Assembly (NCBI GenBank): GCA_963573305.1
Contig: OY754339.1
Coordinates: forward strand, 74,075,376-74,139,375
Origin: Pyrrhosoma nymphula
Taxonomy: Eukaryota; Arthropoda; Insecta; Odonata; Coenagrionidae
DNA: 64,000 nt
Reading direction: 5' to 3'
Under the pieces are notes generated by a model. That model did not search any database and was not told the DNA's origin. It worked only from the letters and a program-made list of their open reading frames with translations. This document shows positions 1 through 11,100 of this stretch, piece by piece. Position 1 is the first letter of the stretch; each line of letters opens with the position of its first letter. Both the position numbers and the translations under genes were made by a program.

Positions 1-1300
1 ATGATCAGCAGAGTGAGAAGTTACTGGCTACCAAGACCTTCAACAATCTTTCAGTGAATGTGACTAAGCACAAAACACTAAATACTTGTCAAGGCGTGAT
101 ATCGGACTATGACCTTCTTTACGTTGACGTTGAAGAGATTACGAAGGAGATGGCCCCACAAGGCGTCATCGACTGTCGAAGACTCACGACGAAGCGGGAT
201 GGGGAAAAAGTAAATACTTCGTCTGTAGTGTTAAACTTCGCACTAGACAAGCTATCAGAAATGGTATACGTCGGCTACGACCGTGTCTCTGTTCGACCCT
301 ATATCCCAAATCCTATGCGATGCTTCCAATGCCAAAAGTTTGGACACACGGCATTAAGATACAGAGGCGAAGCAACCTGCCCTGAATGCGCAAAAGCGAA
401 ACACGAAGAGGAATGCACCACGGAAGTACTTTGTGGAAATTGTGAAGGAAACCACCCTGTATTTTCACGGGAATGCCCAAAGTACATGGAAGAAAGGAAA
501 ATCGTGGAAATTAAAACAATTGATAAAAACCCGTACATGGAGGCAAGGAAGCAGTACCGAATTCAAGCAGCTCCGGTGTTCTCACTAGTCCTTTGCGGCT
601 ATTGCAACAACCAAGATGACGAATGCATCCACTCAAACGGAAAGTAACGTGCCCAGCCGCCCAGTATTGAATAAAGACGAGAAGAATGATAATAAACCTG
701 AAAACGAGAAATATTCTCCCGAGAATTTGAGAGAAAAAGGTTCTTCCAGCACTGGCACTGCCAAGGAGGAACATGGAAGTAAAAATTTCCATAATACCCT
801 GGCAAGATCTTAAGCATCTTAACGGTAAGAAATACTGATAAGTGCGAACCATTAAGGACGATGTATCACCCTGGCCGTCATCCATACGGAACGAAAGAAG
901 GGAAGAGGTGGTAGTAACGCGCTTGAGAATTGGTCACGCTGCAGCAACACATGCGTACCTATTTACAGATGTAAAAGAACCACCGCTCTGTTACCAATGC
1001 AATACCTAGATCACAATAAAACATGTACTTACCACCTGTGCGAAATACCGTTCGCTACGACTTAAATATAACATTCAAGGTGAGAGATCACAGATCCTTG
1101 GGAATAATACCCAAAAGATAGACCAAGTATTAATGTTTTTGAATAAAGCTGATCTTTTTAGACATATATAATATCTATGTATGCATATATGTGTATAATG
1201 AAATAACCTAACGAATAAGGGAATTAGTGTGGCGATAAAACTCTTCTGTGGTGCTAAATGACCATCGCCGTCGATGCACCAAATAAATTCACTACTACTA
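1..1300 (+). mobile_element. Internally deleted LINE (I/Jockey-group-like)
   Basis: ORF1-like protein with CCHC knuckles (54-647) is followed after a deletion by the C-terminal tail of ORF2 at about 905-1080 (VVTRLRIGHAAATHAYLF, PPLCYQCNT, KHVLTTCAKYRSLRLKY), the typical end beyond RNase H in I- and Jockey-group LINEs. The 3' part ends near ACTACTACTACTGG. The reverse transcriptase is missing. The element probably extends left of the window. Confidence 0.7.
54..647 (+). pseudogene. LINE ORF1 nucleic-acid-binding protein, partial
   Basis: 197 codons open. Residues 79-140 hold gag-like knuckles: CFQCQKFGH, then CPECAKAKHEEEC and CGNCEGNHPVFSRECP. The phrase RPYIPNPMRCFQC is typical of arthropod non-LTR ORF1 proteins. 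One knuckle reads RYRG where a cysteine is usual, a sign of decay. Upstream frame continues toward position 1. Confidence 0.7.
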
Positions 1301-1369
1301 CTGGAAGCATGAAAATCGAAAAAGAAGAGATTTTTTTAAATATTTGTCAGTAGCACTGAGGAACTTTAT

Positions 1370-3830
1370 TTCCTCAAATGAAACTCACGGAAGCAGTTTC
1401 TATCTTTGCTAAGGCAAAAGTAAATTTGGCATTTTTCACACCTAAAATGTGACTTGCTTTTGCAACCACCATTTTTGCATCTCCCTGGTTCTTTTTACCA
1501 GAATGGATAGGAAGGTGATCTATTGTGTTTAGGCTGATTTCCTTGTTAGGCCTGCGTTCATATTATCTTTTTGGCGTTCCTTCATTTTCATTTCCTACTG
1601 ATGGACGGCCCCGTTTCCTACGAAGCCTACTAGGTTTACCAGCCAAACAAAGAGCCTCAGCCACCCTTACCCTGAAATGCAATCAATCTATTATTTGCTT
1701 TCTTGGCACTCTACACTTGATGGCATCTGCACGGTATTCGAGCTATTCACGAGTGCTAAGTCGACCGCATGGATTATAAGACGCAGAGTCCACTTTCACG
1801 ATCTAATGAAAATTCTGCAAATGCCAATCAAAACATCTTTTTAGTCCACACCTCCCATGGATGTATTATACAATTTTATAACTTCTGGCCTTGGTATTTG
1901 AACATGCTTTTTTTATGCCATCCCACCACCTTTCCATGTCTGAATTTCCAATCCCAATGAAGTTGGATGCTGTATTAGCAATCCAATTGTCAAGCCATTT
2001 CACGAAGACAACATCCTTAGCATGGCTCGTAACTTCTTCCATGTAACCTCTATCCTTTTTTAGCATTTCTTTATCAGGATTTGTTGGAGATTTGCACAAT
2101 CTGTTTGTTCGTGTTGTTCCAGTAGGCAGAATATTCTTATGTTTCGAAGCTTGAAGTATGTTAAAATTAGTAAAATAATTATCAAAATACAATTGAATAT
2201 GTTATTCAGGTTTCTGGTTCTGCGATTAAATATTGAATAACATAAACATGAGCTGCGAAAATCTTCAAAAAAAGTACAATTGAATATTTTGATTATCAGT
2301 CCCAGAACTTCTTTCACTCAAATGATTAACTACCGCCCCTCTCAGCCCAGACATTTTTTGTAAGTTTTCTTCTATTTCCGTTGTTTTCCCCTGGGAAACA
2401 ACAAAGTCATATTCATAAACTACTTTCTTCCCATTTTATCACCCCACTGGCAGGGGTTCCCTTATATGTATGTACTGTTTCACTGACAGCGTACCTATCC
2501 TTGAATGAAACCATTTGTTCGTCTACGCACAGATTTTGGTCAAGGTTTAGTTCCCTGCGCCTCTTTTGAACTGCTTGAAAAATAGGATGGACTGTGAGCA
2601 ATCGGTCATTTGTTGACTTATCAGGGTCTAAATTAATTGACAGATGGAGATGATTCCGCAGTTTGAAGAATCTATTTTTGGTCATGGAATTGAAAAAATC
2701 AAGCCCTAACGCTTTATCCCAGTATAAATGTACTCGGGGAATCTGAAATGCACCCATCATGATATGCAGATCAACCAAAACTTCCATTTCCTGGCAAGTA
2801 GTCATCTTAAAATTTGTGGTACCCTGCTGTAATGCATAAATGTTTGTATACTCTGCCATTTCTTCAATCGGACGTGCTGGTATGCAACGATAAATATACT
2901 TCACTGGACTCAAGAGTTTCTTCCAAACCATCGTCATTCCCAGGATGTGGCATCCAATTTGTGCCGATTACTCCTAACGGTCTCCGTTGCCTCTTGATGT
3001 TCTTGCGGTCTGTAAGACTCATCGTTGCAAAGACGTTGTCATCCATCATGGGTTCATTTTCAGCATTATGTTCATTTACATAGTTACATTCCCTGCTCAG
3101 TTACGTTACTTCATATCTTCCGTTACTTCAGAAGGAAAAAATAATATTAAATGATACCCAAGCAATTTCTAACGGAGGTTTTCACAGCGTTCATAATTGT
3201 GATCGGTATACATCGGGAGATATTGCCTATGGAATATTGGCATTCGAGAATTTCGTATTCTTTGCAGGCCACGGAATCAGGAGTGCTATCAACGTCTGCG
3301 GCCCGAAAGCTACAAATTACAATAGATCCTACGGACCCTACTCAAGGCCCTATAGAATATATTCTCCCAAGGATATTATCCCAAGGATCATTGCAATAAT
3401 GAAGGAAACATAATAAATAATGAAAATACATTTCTAAAATGGATGCTCTTACACATGAAGACCTTATAAACACAAAAGCCACATATACAGTAAGGAAATA
3501 TTTTACCAAGGCCATGGCACAGTCCTGGTTATTCAAATACGAAACATTTGCGTGTGGCAATGATGTTAGTATACATTGATATTTTATAAGTTACAACAGA
3601 AACAATAGACACGAGAACATTTTTAAATAGGTATCTCGGTCTTGTACGGGAGTTAATAAATCGATTTCATTTCCATCTCTTCCCTCATCGTCACTAGCTT
3701 CTTCAAGTTCAGATAACTCTCCATTTTCCAGACAGTCCAGCACAAATGATTCAAATGTATTGCGATTCGTATTTCTAGAAGTGCATAATACATTAAGGTA
3801 TAAACAAATTTTTGGAACCAATACAATAAA
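1370..3830 (-). pseudogene. piggyBac-type transposase remnant
   Basis: Pieces in different minus-strand frames cover most of a PGBD-like transposase, N to C. An acidic N-terminus comes first (3821-3660, LENGELSELEEASDDEGRD). The DDE domain at 2937-2413 contains the Asp of CVDEQMVSFKDR, and 2192-1866 carries YFDNYFTNFNIL and VVFVKWLDNW. The C-terminus at about 1660-1370 carries GRPSVGNENEGTPKRR and a Cys-rich finger CKNGGCKSKSHFRCEKCQ then CLSKDRNCF. Frameshifts and stops separate the pieces, so no active protein can be made. No intact TTAA-flanked ends were located. Confidence 0.82.
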
Positions 3831-3930
3831 TATAAATTTAGGCTATCCTCCATAACATGATCATTACAAAATACTCCCCCTGAATACAATTGTCCCCGTT
3901 TTTGGACAACAGTTTTCAGCAGAGTAGGCA

Positions 3931-4236
3931 TATTATATACTTAAGTTGGAAGCTTAATCTAAGAAATGTTCCCACATATCGTTTGTATATTTAGGTAATC
4001 TTTTTTTCTGCACTCCTTGGTACTCACCGATACTTTGGGAAAACATGTTCGGGAATGAATGACTGTGGAGAATACAAAATACCAATTTATTGAGAGTAAT
4101 TATGTTCTGTTCCAGCGTACACAAAACATACTAAGGCCTCATGTCAAGTCATAAATTATATATTTATAAAAGGGTTGTATAGTAGTAGTAATTATATATA
4201 TATTTACAATGAACTCTTCCTGTCGAAAAAGGAACA
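3931..4236. other. Intergenic, AT-rich; no feature seen
   Basis: Lies between the piggyBac remnant and the hAT MITE, downstream of the Ly6 3' end. Contains only AT-rich sequence and a TA microsatellite near 4194-4203. Confidence 0.4.
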
Positions 4237-4244
4237 TTGATGAT

Positions 4245-4548
4245 CAGTGGCGTAGCCAGGTTTTGGGTCAAGGGGGGGGGGGGGGGGCAGAAAATATTTA
4301 GGGGGGGCAGAAAATTTTTAGGGGGCGCCGACTCATAAATTTACCAGTTTACTAAACTTTACAAATTTTGGTGATGCAATAGGCGGATGGGTTTGTACAA
4401 AATATGAGAATTGAAAACGTATTACATACATTTATTTATACGTATTTTGGACTTGAAGAGTGGAAAAATACACAGGTTATGGGTGCTAGAACACTGGGCG
4501 GGGGGAGGCCTTCGCCCCCCCTGCCCCCCTCCCCTGACTACGCAACTG
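4245..4548. mobile_element. hAT-type MITE with G/C runs (304 bp)
   Basis: Starts CAGTGGCGTAGCCAGG and ends CTACGCAACTG, flanked by the perfect 8-bp duplication TTGATGAT (4237-4244, 4549-4556). Long G run near the left end and C runs near the right end. Confidence 0.85.
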
Positions 4549-4867
4549 TTGATGATAATTTGTTGTGATATATATAAGCTTTAGGCGAAATGGAGGGCTG
4601 CAATATACCAATCCTATGATTGTAATACTATTTCATTTCATAAATAAGCTTCACTTAGATTGAAAAAATTCTAGAAGGAAACAACTTAGGGAAATGTAAA
4701 ATGCTTTAGAAGGAAATATTTTCATGATGCGATGAAAACAGCACGTGGCGACGTTGGCAAATATTGTGACGTAACTTGGCAGGAAACTACGTCAGCCAGC
4801 TGTTAAAAATGTGAAACAGAACTGCGCGAATACATCACGTGTCATTTTTTTGGGCGTGGAAAAACTT

Positions 4868-5172
4868 CTATCCCTGGCAGAAATAAGTGCTCGAGGTGAG
4901 AGCTAAGAACGATGCGCCGATTAGCAGCCACGCGGGAGTTAAGTGCGACCCAATGAAGACGCTTCCTCCAATCCCGGGGGCGTATATGGTCCCGTGGATC
5001 TTGTTGGCGGATTGCGGGTCCATGCCGTCGCTCAGAGGCTCCGTGCCGTCGCCCACGTTGCACAGGTTGGTCGTGCAAGATCGGTAGTAAGTGATAGAGT
5101 CCTCGCTTACCACTTCCCCGTCTTGCAAGTCACCACCGCTTGTGCAGCCTCGGATGAACGAAGAGATCTGAC
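4868..5172 (-). CDS. Ly6-like gene exon 3 (end of Ly6 domain, GPI tail)
   Basis: Acceptor AATTACAG starts the exon, which ends with TAG at 4868-4870. It encodes C80, C103, C108-N109, a linker and the hydrophobic tail. It is clearly more GC-rich than exon 2 and the flanking introns. Confidence 0.86.
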
Positions 5173-8100
5173 CTGTAATTGTGGTCGAAAATAATTAATC
5201 CGACGGTTAATGAAAGCATCAACTACGAGGATGAGGTTGCGTAGTAGGTAATTTCTCTGGGGTGGCTGGGTAGGGTCGTGCTGGGCTGTATTTCGTTTGG
5301 ATCGGGTCGTATGTTTGCACCCTCTCTAGCTCAAACGGTATCGCGATGACTCATGTTTTAACTGGCGAATGCCGTGGAAACTTAAAACTCAGCAAACAGC
5401 AAATACTTTTTTGCTGTTCTTGATTAATTAGGTCATTAGATCGACAAAAGAGAGTTTCCATCCTTTTAATGTTACGTAAAATCATCAAGGTTTTAACTGA
5501 ACGTACACAGTTATTTCAACCGAAATTATCAACTTTTATTCTAATAATGACTTGAATTTTGCAACATATGTACAATGTACTCATGAAAATACAACGGAAT
5601 TTTTGGAGTTTTTTTTCAAATTCTTTGCGACTTTTAGGGAACTTTTTACGTAAAATTGAGGACTTTATTTCCGTACTGTAGCCACGAGGAAATTGTCATC
5701 TCATAATTAGTCCCCTTCTTCACATAGATATTTTGTATCTCTTTTCTATTCCTATATACGCGGTATATATACGGTATATACTGGGTGCTTCAGGAGGAAA
5801 TGGCAATACTTCTGGAGGAGGTTGGGGACGACATGCAATTAATTAAATATCCTTATAAGATCTTATAAGTTGAAAAAGCGTCTTAAACAATAAATCTCAG
5901 CGCCAGTGATAGACAATTAATCCATGGAGATAATCTCAACTTGAGGTCTTTGTTGCCGCTTGATTGTTTACTTCATTTGGTTCACAAAAACAGCCAATTT
6001 TGGGTTTCATTGGTTGGTTATTCTTTTCACAACGTTTAAAAATAAGTACTCAAGCTTAGATTGGTGAAGGTAATTGTCTTTATCGGTAAATAAATATCAG
6101 TTCTATGCATGGAAGAGAGCCGTCGAAAAATGTACTCATGTAACGGTACCGTTTAAGATGCCATATCTTCGCTAAAAATTAAGATATATGAAAATAATTT
6201 TACCAGTTATGGAAATTAAATTAAATTTTCCAAAATTTATGACTCTTATTAACCTTTTCGTATATCTCAAAATAAAAAAGTTATTCTAAAAAATAATTTT
6301 TTGAAGAAGAAAAATACTGACAATTTCAGTTACCACTTCAGAATATGTGAGCATTATGCGTAAATTTTGGCAGAAAAAGAAAGATACAAACTTAAAGTAA
6401 AATTAAGACCAGTTTTTCTTTGTAAGTATTGCTGGATGCCACTGCTTTTGGGAGTTTTCATGGTAACTGCAGAATGCTTGTGACAAAATGTTTGCGTTGC
6501 CATAGCTTGGTAACTAAGGAGTTGCGACCCCATGTTCATAGGACAAAAAATGCTTAAAATCACGTCCCCAACCTCCTCCAGAAGTATTGCCATTTCCTTC
6601 TGAAACACCCTGTATACGCGGTCAATATGGAATTCCCTTAAGTTTGGATTTGGGGATCTCTCCAAGTTTTTTGTTCTCTCCTAAGTTTTTCTATCATGGT
6701 TGGGCAATAATTTCAAGCAAAAGGCCTTGCGAAGTTCGATTAGCCTTATTCCATTTCTATTTGTTCTCTTGTGTGCTGGGAAATCTCCTACAATCTTCTT
6801 ATATTTTCTATATTTCCCAATTGAAATCAAGTCTTTAAAAAAGTGATGGATAAATACTGTATTTGACGAAATTTGTGAAGATTTGTCGTTAGCATCGCAA
6901 AATTCCCAATTTCTTTAAAAAAAGTCGAATGACATGACGCGGTCAAATAATTACAATCAAAATGAGATTTATTCCTCAAAACAAAGTCAATAAGTTAACC
7001 AAGAAAATTAGAATAGACGTTGAAAAACTGACAAAAAACCCGGATGTGACGAAAATTCAAGGAAAAGTTAGAAAATAACAGAACGGGAAACTGGGAAGAC
7101 TTGAGATCATAGTTACCAATGAAGCCCAGGAACTTTGCCCCTTAAAAAGAAATAAGACGGTGGAATGAAGACTGTGAGGAAGCCATCGTAGAGAGATTGA
7201 AATCCTGGAAAACATGGTATTATTCCTCTAAAACCAATGAGGACTTCCAAACATTCACGATAATCCACTAGGAAACCTCCATAACCTATCCTAAGTGTTA
7301 AGAGGAAGTATGAAAAATGACGACTTCCAAATTGAAGAAATTTCACGAAAACAATACAACAAAATTTTATATAAAATTCAAAAAGAAAATAACAAGATAT
7401 CAACCACGTAGTCTCTTATTTGAAGAGATGAAAGGGGAATGTTTGACTCAATAATAAGGGCAATTGCGAAATTTTAGCCAGTTACTTTGAAAAGTCAAAT
7501 CTGTGAAGAGAAAAAAGGTCCGTGTGCTGTTGTGTGTCCGTCCAGCATTTAAAAAAAATGCAAGAAGAAAACTGCGTGGGCACGTTCGAACACATGCCAG
7601 AAACATAGCACTGAATTGTACCTAATATAGATGAACGTTCGGTTTTTCATTTTCCGGTTGCAGTAATGTACATTCCGCATCTATTCTTGCACATTCTTGC
7701 ACAATTACGTGCCTCGTGGCTATGTAAATTTGCGCTCCTTTCTGACCTGGGCATGTTCATCAAATTTGCCTCCCTTTAAAACCCGATACCATTTTCGGAC
7801 TCCTGGTCATATATTCTCATTAACGAGTCAGCGTCTTCTCAAAATCTAGGGCTCCGACGGTATAAAAAAAATGGCTTTTGGATATCTGCAAGTTTTCTCC
7901 GCACGTACGCAAGCGTCGTACCATGAGCATTAGTATCACACGCGCCCATCATAATGCCTAACTTATAATTAAACCGTGTACTTCCGTCCCATTCTTCCTC
8001 CTCCGCTTCAGATTCTATTCCTAAAGCAAACCCAGGTGTCTGGGCACAGCATTAATGCATCTGCCAAGGTTTTGGCCTCTCCCACCAATAAGTTACACAT

Positions 8101-11100
8101 GATATGAGTTTTATCAACCACCATCAGAAGGGAAATGTAATTTCTATATTTATAAGGAGCGCAATTGACTGAACTAGAGCTCTACTGAACTGGGGACTGC
8201 CCACTGTCTCAAATGAGGGATGACAGATTGTTGCAAATGTACGTGTATCTCTTACCTCCTTCATTTCGATCCTAATTTCGCCAATGGCCGCTTTTATTTC
8301 CGTGATTTTTGCGTTAACAGTGTTTAAGCCCGCCTCCCTTACTTGTATTTTCGACTGAGTATCGTAAGTGTCCAACCGATCCTTTTTTTCCATCTCCATT
8401 TACATTTCATCACGGATTTCTTTTGATTTGGAATCCATTTCCCCATTCAACTTATTAATGGCTTCCTCGACTTAAGGTCATCGGATAAAAAAGTAGGAGA
8501 GAGATTTTAATTCTTCTCTCCATTAAATAGGTCACATCTCGAGTTCGCCGCGAACTTTTGAAACCGTGCGAAATAAATAAATAAATGTGTGTACTTATAA
8601 ATAAATAAATATATTGAGAGATCACTCTAGTGATAAATATAAAAGATGCCAAGAGGGTGGCCGATAAACCCCTCCTTCCCCTCTTAAGCCTTCGTCTCCC
8701 CCTCTTTCCCCTCCCCTGACTCAATCTCTGTCCCTTTCCTCATTCTTACTCTCTACCTCGAGAAAGATGGATACACTCCATCGAAATATTGGAAGTTTTA
8801 ATTTGTAAGTTTCTTTCGCTTGTTTCTATATTTTTATTGGCCACGGTCTTGAAATATTTTTTAAGGATTCTTTTGAGAGAATGGACGCCTGGTAAGTAGG
8901 TGGTATAGAAGGAGAGGTTATGATTATTTTTATTTTGAGTTTGTTTCGGATGAAAGAGTTCTTTACGATGCGCTTGTCGAGAAGGGTCTCAGGATATCTT
9001 CGTCGGAGAAGTGATTGGTGTAAAGAGGAAAGGAGTTTATCTAGGGAATCGGGGTCTTGCATACTCGGTGTCCTCGTATGGAGAGAGAGTAGGGGATGGA
9101 TCTTTTGGTGTGGGAGGCATGGCAGCTGTAGTAATGTAGGTATTGCTGCTTATTGGTGGGTTTAATGTGGAAAGAGGTGCTAAAGTGGTGGTTGGAGAGA
9201 GTGATGTCTTCATCAAGGAAGGTTACAAGGGAAGAGTACATATGGGAGGTGAATGAGAAGAAGAGAATTCGTAAAGGGCGGAAATATAGGAATTTAAGGA
9301 ATCGACGTCATGGGGCCAGAGAAGGAAAATGACGTCAATGTATCGAAGCCAGAGCAAGGGTTTCAAGGGTTGTGAGGATTGGAAGGACTCTTCGATAAGC
9401 TAGGGATAGTAGGGCGAGTATCAAGATAATGCTTAGTGGCGGATAATTCTTCGGAGTGGGGGATAGAAGTGAAGAGGGATGTAACATCGTTGGTAGCCAT
9501 GATAATGTCGGAATATGTACTTAGGGAGGGGGGTGGATAGGAGTCGGTCCAGGAAATGCTAGGTAAATCTTTGATTAAGGCGCCAGGGAATAGACTAAAG
9601 GCAATGGTCGACGAAAGTGGAGCGATGCGTTCAGTTAGATACTAGGCAAGAGGATACTATTGGTCAGCCGGGATTGTTGGGCTTGTGTATCTTCGGAAGG
9701 ATATAAAAGTGGGGAGTGCGGGGATGAGATGGAAAAAGCTGGGAAATATACTAGTGAGGCCTTCCTTGGCACCTTTGTCTTGAAGGAAAGGGATGATATC
9801 TTGATGGAAATCAGGGTTTGGGCCATGAGAAATGGGGGCGTAGGAAGAGGGGTCCAAAAGTTTCCTGCGGGCTTCGTTGATGTAGTCGGTACAGTCCGGT
9901 ACTATCGCAGTAGAGCCTTTGTCCGAAGATTTGATTACTAAGTTGGGATTGTGAGAAAGGTCTTTAAGGGCTTTTATTTCTGCCTAGGAGAGGTTGCGTG
10001 CGGGAAAGAGGGATCGGAGATTTTGGAGAGAAGTTCGTGAAAATTTCTAAGGGATGATTGGAAAGCAGAGGTTTTGGTTCAAGTGTAGAGGGAGGATTAA
10101 AATTGGTGAGGGTAGGAAGTGTCGGGAAATAGCTGGTGGGAGTGTTGGGAATCCCGGAAGGATTTCCATTTTAATTTTCGGCAAAAATTAAGTGTCGGCG
10201 AGGAGTTTGACGGGATTAACTTTAGGGGTAGGAGAGAAGGAAAGATCTTTACTTTGAACTGAGATTTCGGAGGGGGTGAGGGAAGAAAAAGAGAGATTTA
10301 CGACCACTTGTTCAGTGGGTACGTAGGAGTCTTCGGCGGGGTGAGTGGGAGGGGTCGAAGGGTCTTTGAGCGAAGGGACGCGCTGTGGAAAAAACCTAGA
10401 AGTAGGTGGGGGTGGGCGGAGGTTGCGGTGTTCGGTGGGGTAGGGTTCGCAATGCTTAACGGTACGGAGATAAGGTACATAGGGATCATCTCCACACCTG
10501 CATAAAATCTTTAAAAATTCAAAAGAGAGCGAGAATTATTTCACAAAGTCCATTCTATGCACCATCAAAACCTATATTTTCTGAATTAAAACTACTTTCA
10601 CTTCCATGCATTTATATATTTTCCCTATTTTCATATTTCTCTTCATAAAGTCAAACATTAATGAATTCCCATTAAATGCTGGCTACCTAAATAAAAATAT
10701 ACCATACTAGGGCAAAATATAATAGGTATCCATGATAATATACAATGAAGACAAGGGCCCAGAAACTTGGCCCACCTGAAATGGGGATACATCTCTATAA
10801 TAAACAACCAGTAACATTAAAGGACTTGAAAACTTTTTAGTACAGAGGGAAAAATTTGCCTTGAGTGGGACTCAAAATCCATTGATATCGCGCCGTGCTT
10901 TAGCCAGTTAATCTACAAACAAATTTTAAGAATACCATGACTAGCATGTCTGAGTGACTCTGTGAAGGTAATACTGTGGCTAGTCTCGGTTTCCTCAAAA
11001 TTCGTAAATATGCATCATGATTGATACATGCGTACCTTCTGCCATCTTAGAATTTATGTATTTTGTCTCACAATCTGAGTAATTACATCAGTAAGTAATT

